From DASQWP01 sp050697555 (GTDB lineage: Bacteria > Actinomycetota > Thermoleophilia > Gaiellales > Gaiellaceae), in assembly GCA_050697555.1 (NCBI GenBank), contig JBOHAD010000046.1:1-19266 (forward strand): a stretch of 19,266 nucleotides of DNA, read 5' to 3'. The stretch's first letter is position 1. Every line of letters starts with the position of its first letter. The translations under genes and the position numbers were made by a program. The notes beneath the pieces were generated by a model. It did not search any database. It saw only the letters and a program-made list of their open reading frames with translations, and was not told where the DNA came from. Positions 14,473-19,266 of this stretch are shown here, in pieces.

Positions 14473-15467
14473 CGCTCGAAGCGGTAGGTCTGGGCGGTGG
14501 AGTCGCACGGGTTGCCGCGCCCGTACGTGATCACGCCCGAGGTCACGTCGGCGACGCACCAGAAGACGGTCTTCGTGCCCTCGGCGCCGTCGTGCCGGCA
14601 GAGCGAGTCGGGAGCGCCCTCGTGGTCGGCGAGCGCCCGGCGCAGCCATTCGGTCGTCACCGCATCAGCCCGCCCGGAGAGGAGCTCCGCGGCGCGGCCG
14701 CTGCGGTGAGCCGAGTCGAGGGTCTCCGCCCTCCCCTCGTAGCGGCGCATGCCGGGATGCTCGTAGTGGTTCGCGTGCACGAGCACGCCGTCCTCCGGCG
14801 CGGTGACGGCGGCGTCGCCTCCCGAGCCCTCGACGTTCACCGCTTCGCCCGAGGCGTGCGCGAGCACCCAGTTGTAGGAGGACGCGCGCGCGGGATGGAG
14901 AACGGCCTCGACCGCGTCGGCGAGCGTCTGCCTCGTGAGCACGTCGCGTACCTGGAGCAGGCGCGGGATGCCGACGCGCTCGTCGTTCGGCGTCAGCTCG
15001 TTCCCAGTGACAGAGAGCCCGGCGTCGTTCCAGCCGGCGCTGATCCAGGGGCCGTTGCCGAGCGTGAAGACCACCGGCTCGCCCGGAACGCGCCATTCGA
15101 TGGCCACGAGGTCCTGCTCGTCCGCGGCGTCGAGGTCGTTGTTGTGGGCGACGAGGAGGTGCCGGGCGAGCGGCGGGGCGACCACGAGATCCGTGCACCC
15201 GGCGGCCGCCGGTGACGGGTAGAGCTCCTCGACGGAGGCGGCGAAGACCGCCAGCGGGTCGATCCCGGCCGCCTCGGCGGCCGCGTCCAGCTCCTCCACG
15301 ACCCAGGGGAGGTGCTCGACGCTCACGGCGCGGTAGCGCTCGACGAGCTCGCGGTCGAACGGAGCCGCTGCGAGGCGACGAATGGCTCCGGCGGTCGCCG
15401 AACCGACCTGCGCGCCGACCTCGCGATGCGCCCCGGCCGCCCGGACGAGCGGAATCGGTTCGGTCAC
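14469..15467 (-). CDS. C45 family autoproteolytic acyltransferase/hydrolase (isopenicillin-N acyltransferase-like)
   Basis: The protein has 332 residues from GTG 15467 (GTGA overlap with the creatininase-like gene). The Gly90-Cys91-Thr92 triplet (AAAGCTDLVV) matches the Gly-Cys-Thr autocleavage site of fungal acyl-CoA:6-aminopenicillanic acid acyltransferase. Cys91 would become the N-terminal nucleophile after self-cleavage, giving an alpha chain of about 90 residues and a beta chain of about 242. Other family features are AHNNDLD (about 108-114), the WISAGWNDAGLSVTGNEL motif, ASSYNWVLAHASGEAVNVEG and HANHYEHPG. Bacterial members are mostly amide or N-acyl hydrolases such as carcinine hydrolase-type enzymes, rather than penicillin makers. 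No signal peptide is present. Position in the operon implies that it acts on an N-acyl amide compound; the substrate is unknown. Confidence 0.9.
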   Translation of the reverse strand: MTEPIPLVRAAGAHREVGAQVGSATAGAIRRLAAAPFDRELVERYRAVSVEHLPWVVEELDAAAEAAGIDPLAVFAASVEELYPSPAAAGCTDLVVAPPLARHLLVAHNNDLDAADEQDLVAIEWRVPGEPVVFTLGNGPWISAGWNDAGLSVTGNELTPNDERVGIPRLLQVRDVLTRQTLADAVEAVLHPARASSYNWVLAHASGEAVNVEGSGGDAAVTAPEDGVLVHANHYEHPGMRRYEGRAETLDSAHRSGRAAELLSGRADAVTTEWLRRALADHEGAPDSLCRHDGAEGTKTVFWCVADVTSGVITYGRGNPCDSTAQTYRFER

Positions 15468-16279
15468 GACAGCGTTTCCCGCGGCTCGCGCCGCTCGGGG
15501 AGCGGCTTCTCGAGCAGCTCGCGGACGAAGCCGACGCACTCGCGGACGGCGGCCTCCAGGAGCGCCTCGCCCTTCTCCGCGGTCGCCTTGGTCGCGTCGC
15601 CCTGGACGCCCGTGGCCGAGAAGGACGACCACCACGGCATGAGCTTGAGCGGGCCGTCCGCCCAGTCCATGAAGGCATACTCCCCTGCCGGGTAGCCGCG
15701 CTCGTCGACGGCGCGCGCCATGTCGACGGCGTCCGGGTCGATGGCGAGGTAGATGGAGGTCTCGAGCTCGCAGGCGTGGCCCATGCCGCCGCGCTCCGAG
15801 TCGCGCAGCTCGTCCACCGACGCGAGCGCGTCCTTCCCCGAGAGGTAGAACGCGGCCGCGGCGAGCACCCCCGGGTGCTCGACGCAGACCAGGCGGGCCG
15901 CGGTCTCGACGAGGTTCTGGTTCGAGCCGTGCCCGTTCAGGTAGAGGATGCGGCGGAAGCGGTGACGGGCGAGCGACGTCCCCACGTCCGTGCAGTAGCG
16001 CGTGAAGGTTTCCCAGCCGATCGTGATCGGCCCGGGGAAGTCCATGTGGTGCGGCGAGTACCCGTGCGGGATGGGCGGAAGGAGGACGATCTCGTCGGGC
16101 GCCTGCTCGGCGGTCCGGCGGCAGACCTCAACCGTGATCCTGAGGTCGGTGTCGATGGGGAGGTGCGGCCCGTGATCCTCGAGCGTGGCGACCGGGACGA
16201 GGCAGACGCGCTCCTCCGCCGCCGCCCGCCTCACCTCAGGCCAGGTGAGGCGCTCGTAGAGGAGCGGCCGACTCCACAT
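15464..16279 (-). CDS. Creatininase family amidohydrolase
   Basis: The protein has 271 residues from ATG 16279 and is the first gene of the long operon. The metal-binding Glu34, His36 and Asp45 appear in the TLEDHGPHLPIDTD block, and His117 in NGHGSNQN. HACELETS (167-174) supplies the second acidic group. In the creatininase enzyme itself I recall NGHYEN with a metal-ligand Glu; here that place holds Ser (NGHGSN), as in the broader family (mycofactocin peptidase MftE, formamidopyrimidine deformylase ArfB). A true creatininase is therefore less likely than another amide hydrolase. An AGGA is 7 nt before the start, and a TAGGAT box is 6 nt before it. The downstream C45 gene overlaps by GTGA. 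Confidence 0.88.
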   Translation of the reverse strand: MWSRPLLYERLTWPEVRRAAAEERVCLVPVATLEDHGPHLPIDTDLRITVEVCRRTAEQAPDEIVLLPPIPHGYSPHHMDFPGPITIGWETFTRYCTDVGTSLARHRFRRILYLNGHGSNQNLVETAARLVCVEHPGVLAAAAFYLSGKDALASVDELRDSERGGMGHACELETSIYLAIDPDAVDMARAVDERGYPAGEYAFMDWADGPLKLMPWWSSFSATGVQGDATKATAEKGEALLEAAVRECVGFVRELLEKPLPERREPRETLS

Positions 16280-16285
16280 CGGCCG

Positions 16286-16291
16286 ATCCTA
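16286..16291 (-). promoter_or_regulatory. Candidate -10 (TAGGAT) for the nine-gene operon
   Basis: On the minus strand TAGGAT (16291-16286) lies 6 nt before ATG 16279, in the 20-bp gap after osmC. The spacing fits a leaderless transcript starting at the ATG. The same bases contain AGGA, which could instead act as a weak ribosome-binding site 7 nt from the ATG, so the gene may also be read from the osmC promoter. No convincing -35 is visible. Confidence 0.4.
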
Positions 16292-16299
16292 ACGCGGCG

Positions 16300-16734
16300 C
16301 TACCGCTCGAGTGCTGCGTCGAGCGTGATCTCGGGCACCGCGGCGAGCGCCTGCGAGACCGGGCAACGCTCCTTCGCACCTTCCGCCGCCTCGCGGAAGC
16401 GGTCCTCTTCGAAGCCGGGGACACGACCCCGGACGCGGAGCGCGATCTTCGTGATCCCAGTGCCGGCGACGAACGTCACCACCGCCCTCGTGTCGAGCCG
16501 CTCCGGCGCGCTTCCGGCCTGGGCAAGCTCGTGTGAGAGCGACATCGAGAAGCACGAGGCGTGTGCGGCGGCGATCAGCTCCTCCGGGCTCGTCCGCCCG
16601 CTCGGCTCCTCGGTGCGCGACGCCCACGTGACCTCGAGCGGCCCGAACGCGCCGCTTCCGACGCGGTCGATCGTCCCGCTCCCCTCCAGCAAGCTCCCGC
16701 TCCAGGAGACTTCGGCGTGCCGCTCGGCGGCCAT
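16300..16734 (-). CDS. OsmC family protein (organic-hydroperoxide-resistance type)
   Basis: The protein has 144 residues from ATG 16734, a usual length for this family. The two redox Cys of the OsmC/Ohr fold are present: Cys61 in AAHASCFSMSLS and Cys124 in KERCPVSQAL. TSPEELIAAAHASC is a family signature. Such proteins reduce organic hydroperoxides in the cytoplasm using thiol or dihydrolipoamide partners. The sequence looks closer to OsmC than to Ohr because of the short N-terminal strand and the RTSPEEL motif. It ends 20 bp before the creatininase-like gene and may be co-transcribed with that operon. It diverges from the HtrA-type gene across 79 bp that hold the promoter elements of both. 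Confidence 0.93.
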   Translation of the reverse strand: MAAERHAEVSWSGSLLEGSGTIDRVGSGAFGPLEVTWASRTEEPSGRTSPEELIAAAHASCFSMSLSHELAQAGSAPERLDTRAVVTFVAGTGITKIALRVRGRVPGFEEDRFREAAEGAKERCPVSQALAAVPEITLDAALER

Positions 16735-16742
16735 GCGTCTCC

Positions 16743-16748
16743 ACTGTA
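16743..16748 (-). promoter_or_regulatory. Candidate -10 (TACAGT) for osmC
   Basis: On the minus strand TACAGT (16748-16743) lies 8 nt before ATG 16734. A GGAG sits only 4 nt before the ATG, so a leaderless or very short-leader transcript is possible but not certain. A -35 match is weak. Confidence 0.35.
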
Positions 16749-16777
16749 GCCGCTTAATCCGCCCTTAACGGGGCGCA

Positions 16778-16798
16778 ACAGGACTTTCACGATCCTGT
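16778..16798. promoter_or_regulatory. Inverted repeat ACAGGA-N9-TCCTGT, candidate operator
   Basis: The arms ACAGGA (16778-16783) and TCCTGT (16793-16798) are perfectly complementary across a 9-bp spacer. The dyad ends 3 bp before the candidate -10 TATAAC (16802-16807) of the HtrA-type gene, covering the -35 and spacer region. A dimeric regulator bound there would block or recruit RNA polymerase. The spacing between arm centres is 15 bp. No regulator gene is in the window. Confidence 0.4.
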
Positions 16799-16801
16799 GG
16801 C

Positions 16802-16807
16802 TATAAC
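16802..16807 (+). promoter_or_regulatory. Candidate -10 (TATAAC) for the HtrA-type gene
   Basis: TATAAC lies 6 nt before ATG 16814, and no Shine-Dalgarno sequence is present (GGGG is only 3 nt before the ATG). The geometry predicts a leaderless mRNA beginning at or next to the ATG. The sixth base is C, not T. Confidence 0.55.
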
Positions 16808-16813
16808 GGGGTC

Positions 16814-17974
16814 ATGCCTTCTGCCTTGACCCGCGTCGGCGCTCTCATGCTCGCCGCGCTCCTCGGCGGCGGTGCGGCCGTCGGCATCGGTGCGGCCGTC
16901 GACTCCGACACCCGAACGGTCGTGACCACCGTCGAGCAGGCCTCGGCCGCGCCGCCCTCCTTCGCCGGGAGCGACGAGGCCCGGTCGATCCAGGACATCT
17001 ACGAGACGGCCGGCCCGGGTGTCGTCCAGGTGACGTCGACGTCGGTCGTCGCCAGCGATCCGTTCTTCGGCGCCCAGGAGGTCCCCTCGCTCGGCTCCGG
17101 CTTCGTGATCGACAAGGCCGGCCACATCGTCACGAACTACCACGTGGTCGAGGGCGCGGACGAGGTCGAGGTCAACTTCTCGGGCGCCGACCGCGTCCCG
17201 GCGAGGATCGTGGGGACGGATCCGTCCACCGACATCGCGGTGCTCAAGATCGACGCGCAGGCCCGAGCGCTTACTCCTCTCCCCCTCGGCAACTCGGATG
17301 CCGTGCGCGTCGGCGACGCGGTCGTCGCCATCGGGAACCCCTTCGGCCTCGAGCGAAGCGTCACGGCCGGGATCGTGAGCGCGCTCCAGCGCGACATCCA
17401 GGCTCCGGACGGATTCACGATCGACAAGGCGATCCAGACGGACGCACCGATCAACCAGGGCAACTCGGGCGGCCCGCTCCTCAACTCGCGCGGGCAGGTG
17501 ATCGGCGTGAACTCGCAGATCCAGAGCGAGTCGGGCGGCAACGTCGGGATCGGTTTCGCGGTCCCGATCAACACCGTCAGGGAGGTCGTCTCCGACATCA
17601 TCGAGACAGGCAGGGTCGACCACGCCTGGATCGGCATCCGGATGCAGGGGATCGACGAGAGCCTCTCGGGCGCGTTCCGCCTCCCGGTGAGCGAGGGTGT
17701 CCTCGTCGCCGCAGTCTCTCCCGGCAGCCCGGCCGACCGCGCCGGTCTTCGCGGCGGCAGCCAGCAGGTCGTCGTCGACGGCGTCAGCTACGTCCTCGGC
17801 GGCGACATCATCACGCGCGCGGACGGCGCCGAGGTGACCGAGCCCGAAGACCTGAGCGGCCTCGTCATGGCGAAGGAGCCGGGCGACACCCTCACGCTCG
17901 AAATCCACCGGGGCGACTCGGAACGAACTGTGAGCATCACTCTCGGACGCCGGCCGAGCGAACGCTCCGGCTAG
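16814..17974 (+). CDS. HtrA/DegP-type trypsin-like serine protease with PDZ domain, membrane-anchored
   Basis: The protein has 386 residues. A short cytoplasmic N-terminus is followed by one hydrophobic segment (about residues 8-29) that should anchor the protein, and then by a Thr/Ser/Pro-rich linker. The catalytic triad is visible: His110 in VTNYHVV, Asp140 in DPSTDIAVLKI and Ser218 in GNSGGPLL. A PDZ-like domain occupies about residues 270-380, containing VLVAAVSPGSPADRAGLRGG and GGDIITRADG. This is the usual one-PDZ architecture of actinobacterial and Gram-positive HtrA proteases, which act outside the membrane on misfolded or regulatory substrates. The gene stands alone, with its own divergent promoter region and a downstream tandem-hairpin terminator. 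The candidate operator at 16778-16798 suggests regulated expression. Confidence 0.93.
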   Translation: MPSALTRVGALMLAALLGGGAAVGIGAAVDSDTRTVVTTVEQASAAPPSFAGSDEARSIQDIYETAGPGVVQVTSTSVVASDPFFGAQEVPSLGSGFVIDKAGHIVTNYHVVEGADEVEVNFSGADRVPARIVGTDPSTDIAVLKIDAQARALTPLPLGNSDAVRVGDAVVAIGNPFGLERSVTAGIVSALQRDIQAPDGFTIDKAIQTDAPINQGNSGGPLLNSRGQVIGVNSQIQSESGGNVGIGFAVPINTVREVVSDIIETGRVDHAWIGIRMQGIDESLSGAFRLPVSEGVLVAAVSPGSPADRAGLRGGSQQVVVDGVSYVLGGDIITRADGAEVTEPEDLSGLVMAKEPGDTLTLEIHRGDSERTVSITLGRRPSERSG

Positions 17975-17985
17975 TCGCGTCCGCG

Positions 17986-18045
17986 GCCCCTCCCCCCAGG
18001 GGCTGACCGGTCGGAGGCCCGCCCTGCCTGCCCGGGCCTCCGACC
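17986..18045 (+). terminator. Tandem hairpins downstream of the HtrA-type gene
   Basis: A first stem GCCCCT/AGGGGC (17986-17991 with 17998-18003; 6-nt C loop) is followed by a second, perfect 13-bp stem (18009-18021 with 18033-18045; 11-nt loop). The second is very GC-rich. It lacks a clear U tract, but a pyrimidine run follows (CTCTCCTCCCT), as in many high-GC actinobacterial terminators. It occupies most of the 95-bp gap before the next gene. The dyad is symmetric, though no gene ends on the opposite side. Confidence 0.65.
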
Positions 18046-18055
18046 CTCTCCTCCC

Positions 18056-18061
18056 TAGACT
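18056..18061 (+). promoter_or_regulatory. Candidate -10 (TAGACT) for the GCS2-type ligase gene
   Basis: TAGACT lies 8 nt before GTG 18070 and just after the terminator hairpin. No Shine-Dalgarno sequence precedes the start, so a leaderless or very short leader is likely. Its -35 would fall within the hairpin stem, where no good match is seen. Confidence 0.45.
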
Positions 18062-18069
18062 TCCCGCCC

Positions 18070-19119
18070 GTGGCGATCCCGCACGCCTTCGGTCGCTCGA
18101 GCCCTTGGTCGATCGGCCTCGAGGAGGAGCTCTTCGTACTCGACGCGGAGACGCTCGAGCCGCGGCCGATCCCGGCCGAGCTCCTCGACGGCGTCCGCTT
18201 CAAGGCGGAGCTCTTCGCCTCAGTCGTCGAGTTGAACACGGGCATCTGCCGAGACGTCTCCGAGGCGACGGCCGAGCTCGCCGCGCTGCGCGTGGAGGCG
18301 CGCCGACGAACTGCCGAGGCCGGGCTCGCCCTCGCCGCCGCAGGCACGTGGCCGACCGCCGTCTCGGAGGAGCAGCCGATCACTCCTAACCCGGGCTACC
18401 TCGCCTTCGTCGACCACGCCGGCTCGGCCGCCCGGCGTCAGTACTGCTCCGGGCTGCACGTCCACGTCGGCGTGGCGAGCCCGGCGGCGTGCCTCGAGCG
18501 CCTCGAGGCCGTGCTGCCCTGGCTTCCGCTCGTGCTCGCCCTCTCCGCCAACTCTCCGTACGCCGCGGGGGCGGAGACGGGGCTCGCCTCGACCCGCGCC
18601 GAGCTCCTCACGCTCCTGCCGCGGAGCGGAGGGCCGCCCGTGTTCGCCTCGTACGAGAGCTGGGAGCGCTTCGCCGAGCTGCTCGTCGAGCTCGGCCTCG
18701 CCGACGAGATCACCCGGATCTGGTGGGACGTCCGCCCGCATCCGCGCTTCGGCACGCTCGAGGTGCGGATGCCGGACCAGCCGACCCGGCTCGAGGTCAC
18801 GACCGCCCTGGCGACGCTCGTCCAGGCGCTCGTCGCGCGAGCGCCGGCCTTGCCGGCGGCCGACCGAGGGCTCTACGCCCAGAACCGCTGGGCCGCCCTT
18901 CGCTTCGGAGCCGCCGCCCAGCTCGTCCACCCGGAGGGGGAGCGCCTCGTCTCCGTGGGGGACCTACTCGGCGAGTTGAACGAGCGCTTGGCCCTCGACA
19001 ACGAGCTCGAGCCGCTGGCCGGGCTCGACGGAGCGGGCGCGCAGCTCGAGCTTGGCCGCCGCGACGGTCTTCGCTCCCTCTGCGAGCATCTCGTCGCCCT
19101 CACGTACGATGGCCTTTAG
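18070..19119 (+). CDS. Glutamate--cysteine ligase, GCS2 family (carboxylate-amine ligase)
   Basis: The protein has 349 residues from GTG 18070, close to the usual length for this family. The N-terminus has GLEEELFVLD (16-25), with the acidic cluster that binds metal and substrate in GCS2 enzymes. CSGLHVHVG (126-134, His130 and His132) is the most diagnostic block. ANSPYAAGAETGLASTRAEL (160-179) and WWDVRPHPRFGTLEVRMPDQPT (218-239) complete the family pattern. Such enzymes join glutamate to cysteine or another amine, giving gamma-glutamylcysteine; in actinobacteria a member (EgtA) feeds ergothioneine synthesis. The sequence alone cannot distinguish a true gamma-glutamylcysteine ligase from the YbdK-like weak ligases. 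A metal-binding domain protein gene follows 27 bp downstream. Confidence 0.9.
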   Translation: MAIPHAFGRSSPWSIGLEEELFVLDAETLEPRPIPAELLDGVRFKAELFASVVELNTGICRDVSEATAELAALRVEARRRTAEAGLALAAAGTWPTAVSEEQPITPNPGYLAFVDHAGSAARRQYCSGLHVHVGVASPAACLERLEAVLPWLPLVLALSANSPYAAGAETGLASTRAELLTLLPRSGGPPVFASYESWERFAELLVELGLADEITRIWWDVRPHPRFGTLEVRMPDQPTRLEVTTALATLVQALVARAPALPAADRGLYAQNRWAALRFGAAAQLVHPEGERLVSVGDLLGELNERLALDNELEPLAGLDGAGAQLELGRRDGLRSLCEHLVALTYDGL

Positions 19120-19145
19120 ATGATTGATCGAAAGCTGATCATCTA
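19117..19145. promoter_or_regulatory. 8-bp inverted repeat TAGATGAT-N13-ATCATCTA upstream of the metal-binding gene
   Basis: The arms (19117-19124 and 19138-19145) are perfectly complementary and sit in a 27-bp AT-richer patch. The left arm overlaps the TAG stop of the ligase gene, and the right arm ends one base before ATG 19147. The position suits a repressor operator or an RNA hairpin controlling the metal-binding gene. No metal regulator gene is visible in the window. Confidence 0.45.
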
Positions 19146-19146
19146 G

Positions 19147-19266
19147 ATGGGAACTCGCTCGGAGACGATCCAGGTGGCGGGCATCCGCTGCGAGCGCTGC
19201 GTCATGCGCCTCGGCGCCGCCCTCGAGAAGCTCGAAGGGCTCGAGTCCGCCCGCGCGAGCCTCATG
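19147..19266 (+). CDS. Heavy-metal-associated (HMA) domain protein, N-terminal fragment
   Basis: Forty residues are visible before the window ends. ETIQVAGIRCERCVMRLGAAL shows the beta strand, Cys15-x-x-Cys18 metal-binding loop and first helix of an HMA domain (CopZ or P-type ATPase type). ATG 19147 gives the complete first strand; an alternative GTG at 19174 with a GGAG 9 nt upstream would remove it. No ribosome-binding site precedes 19147, so translation may depend on coupling or leaderless initiation. It could be a stand-alone copper chaperone or the N-terminus of a metal-transporting ATPase. The context gives no firm choice. Confidence 0.75.
   Translation, partial: MGTRSETIQVAGIRCERCVMRLGAALEKLEGLESARASLM

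Noticed and set aside
15464..16279. Mycofactocin peptidase MftE
   Set aside because: The family fits, but no mycofactocin precursor, radical SAM or glycosyltransferase gene is nearby and the operon contains an importer instead.

Overview
The window is about 70% GC, more than 97% coding, uses many GTG starts, and packs genes with 4-bp start/stop overlaps. Together with first genes that seem leaderless (a TANNNT box 6-8 nt before the start and little or no Shine-Dalgarno sequence), this suggests a high-GC actinobacterium, perhaps a deep-branching soil lineage such as Thermoleophilia. That placement is inference; no rRNA or marker gene is present.

Layout. Positions 1-3284 (+) hold the 3' part of a trimethylamine-dehydrogenase-like iron-sulfur flavoprotein, a 143-bp gap with two copies of a GGGGTCAGACCCC repeat, and a CocE/NonD-type serine hydrolase. 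A beta-lactamase-fold serine hydrolase (3281-4831, -) converges on it, the two stops sharing one CTAG. It diverges across only 23 bp from an amidohydrolase-2 gene overlapping a small Rieske gene (4855-6275, +).

Positions 6276-16279 (-) are one compact nine-gene operon. In transcription order it encodes a creatininase-family amidohydrolase, a C45 Ntn-type acyltransferase/amidase, an S66 LD-carboxypeptidase/MccF-like peptidase, a lipoprotein substrate-binding protein, two permeases and two ATPases of an oligopeptide-type ABC importer, and a YtcJ-like amidohydrolase. Four mechanistically unrelated amide-bond hydrolase types beside a complete importer suggest uptake and stepwise breakdown of an N-acylated or peptide-like compound of unknown identity. 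The S66 and C45 members make a cell-wall peptide, peptide antibiotic or beta-lactam-like substrate plausible but unproven. An OsmC-family gene (16300-16734, -) lies 20 bp upstream of the operon.

Divergent from osmC, on the + strand, are an HtrA-type membrane-anchored protease (16814-17974), a tandem-hairpin terminator, a GCS2-family glutamate-cysteine ligase (18070-19119), and the start of a heavy-metal-associated-domain protein (from 19147, cut by the window end) preceded by an 8-bp inverted repeat. These look like housekeeping or stress functions (thiol, peroxide, envelope, metal). I saw no tRNA, rRNA, CRISPR array, insertion sequence or phage gene. No gene-free stretch exceeds 300 bp.
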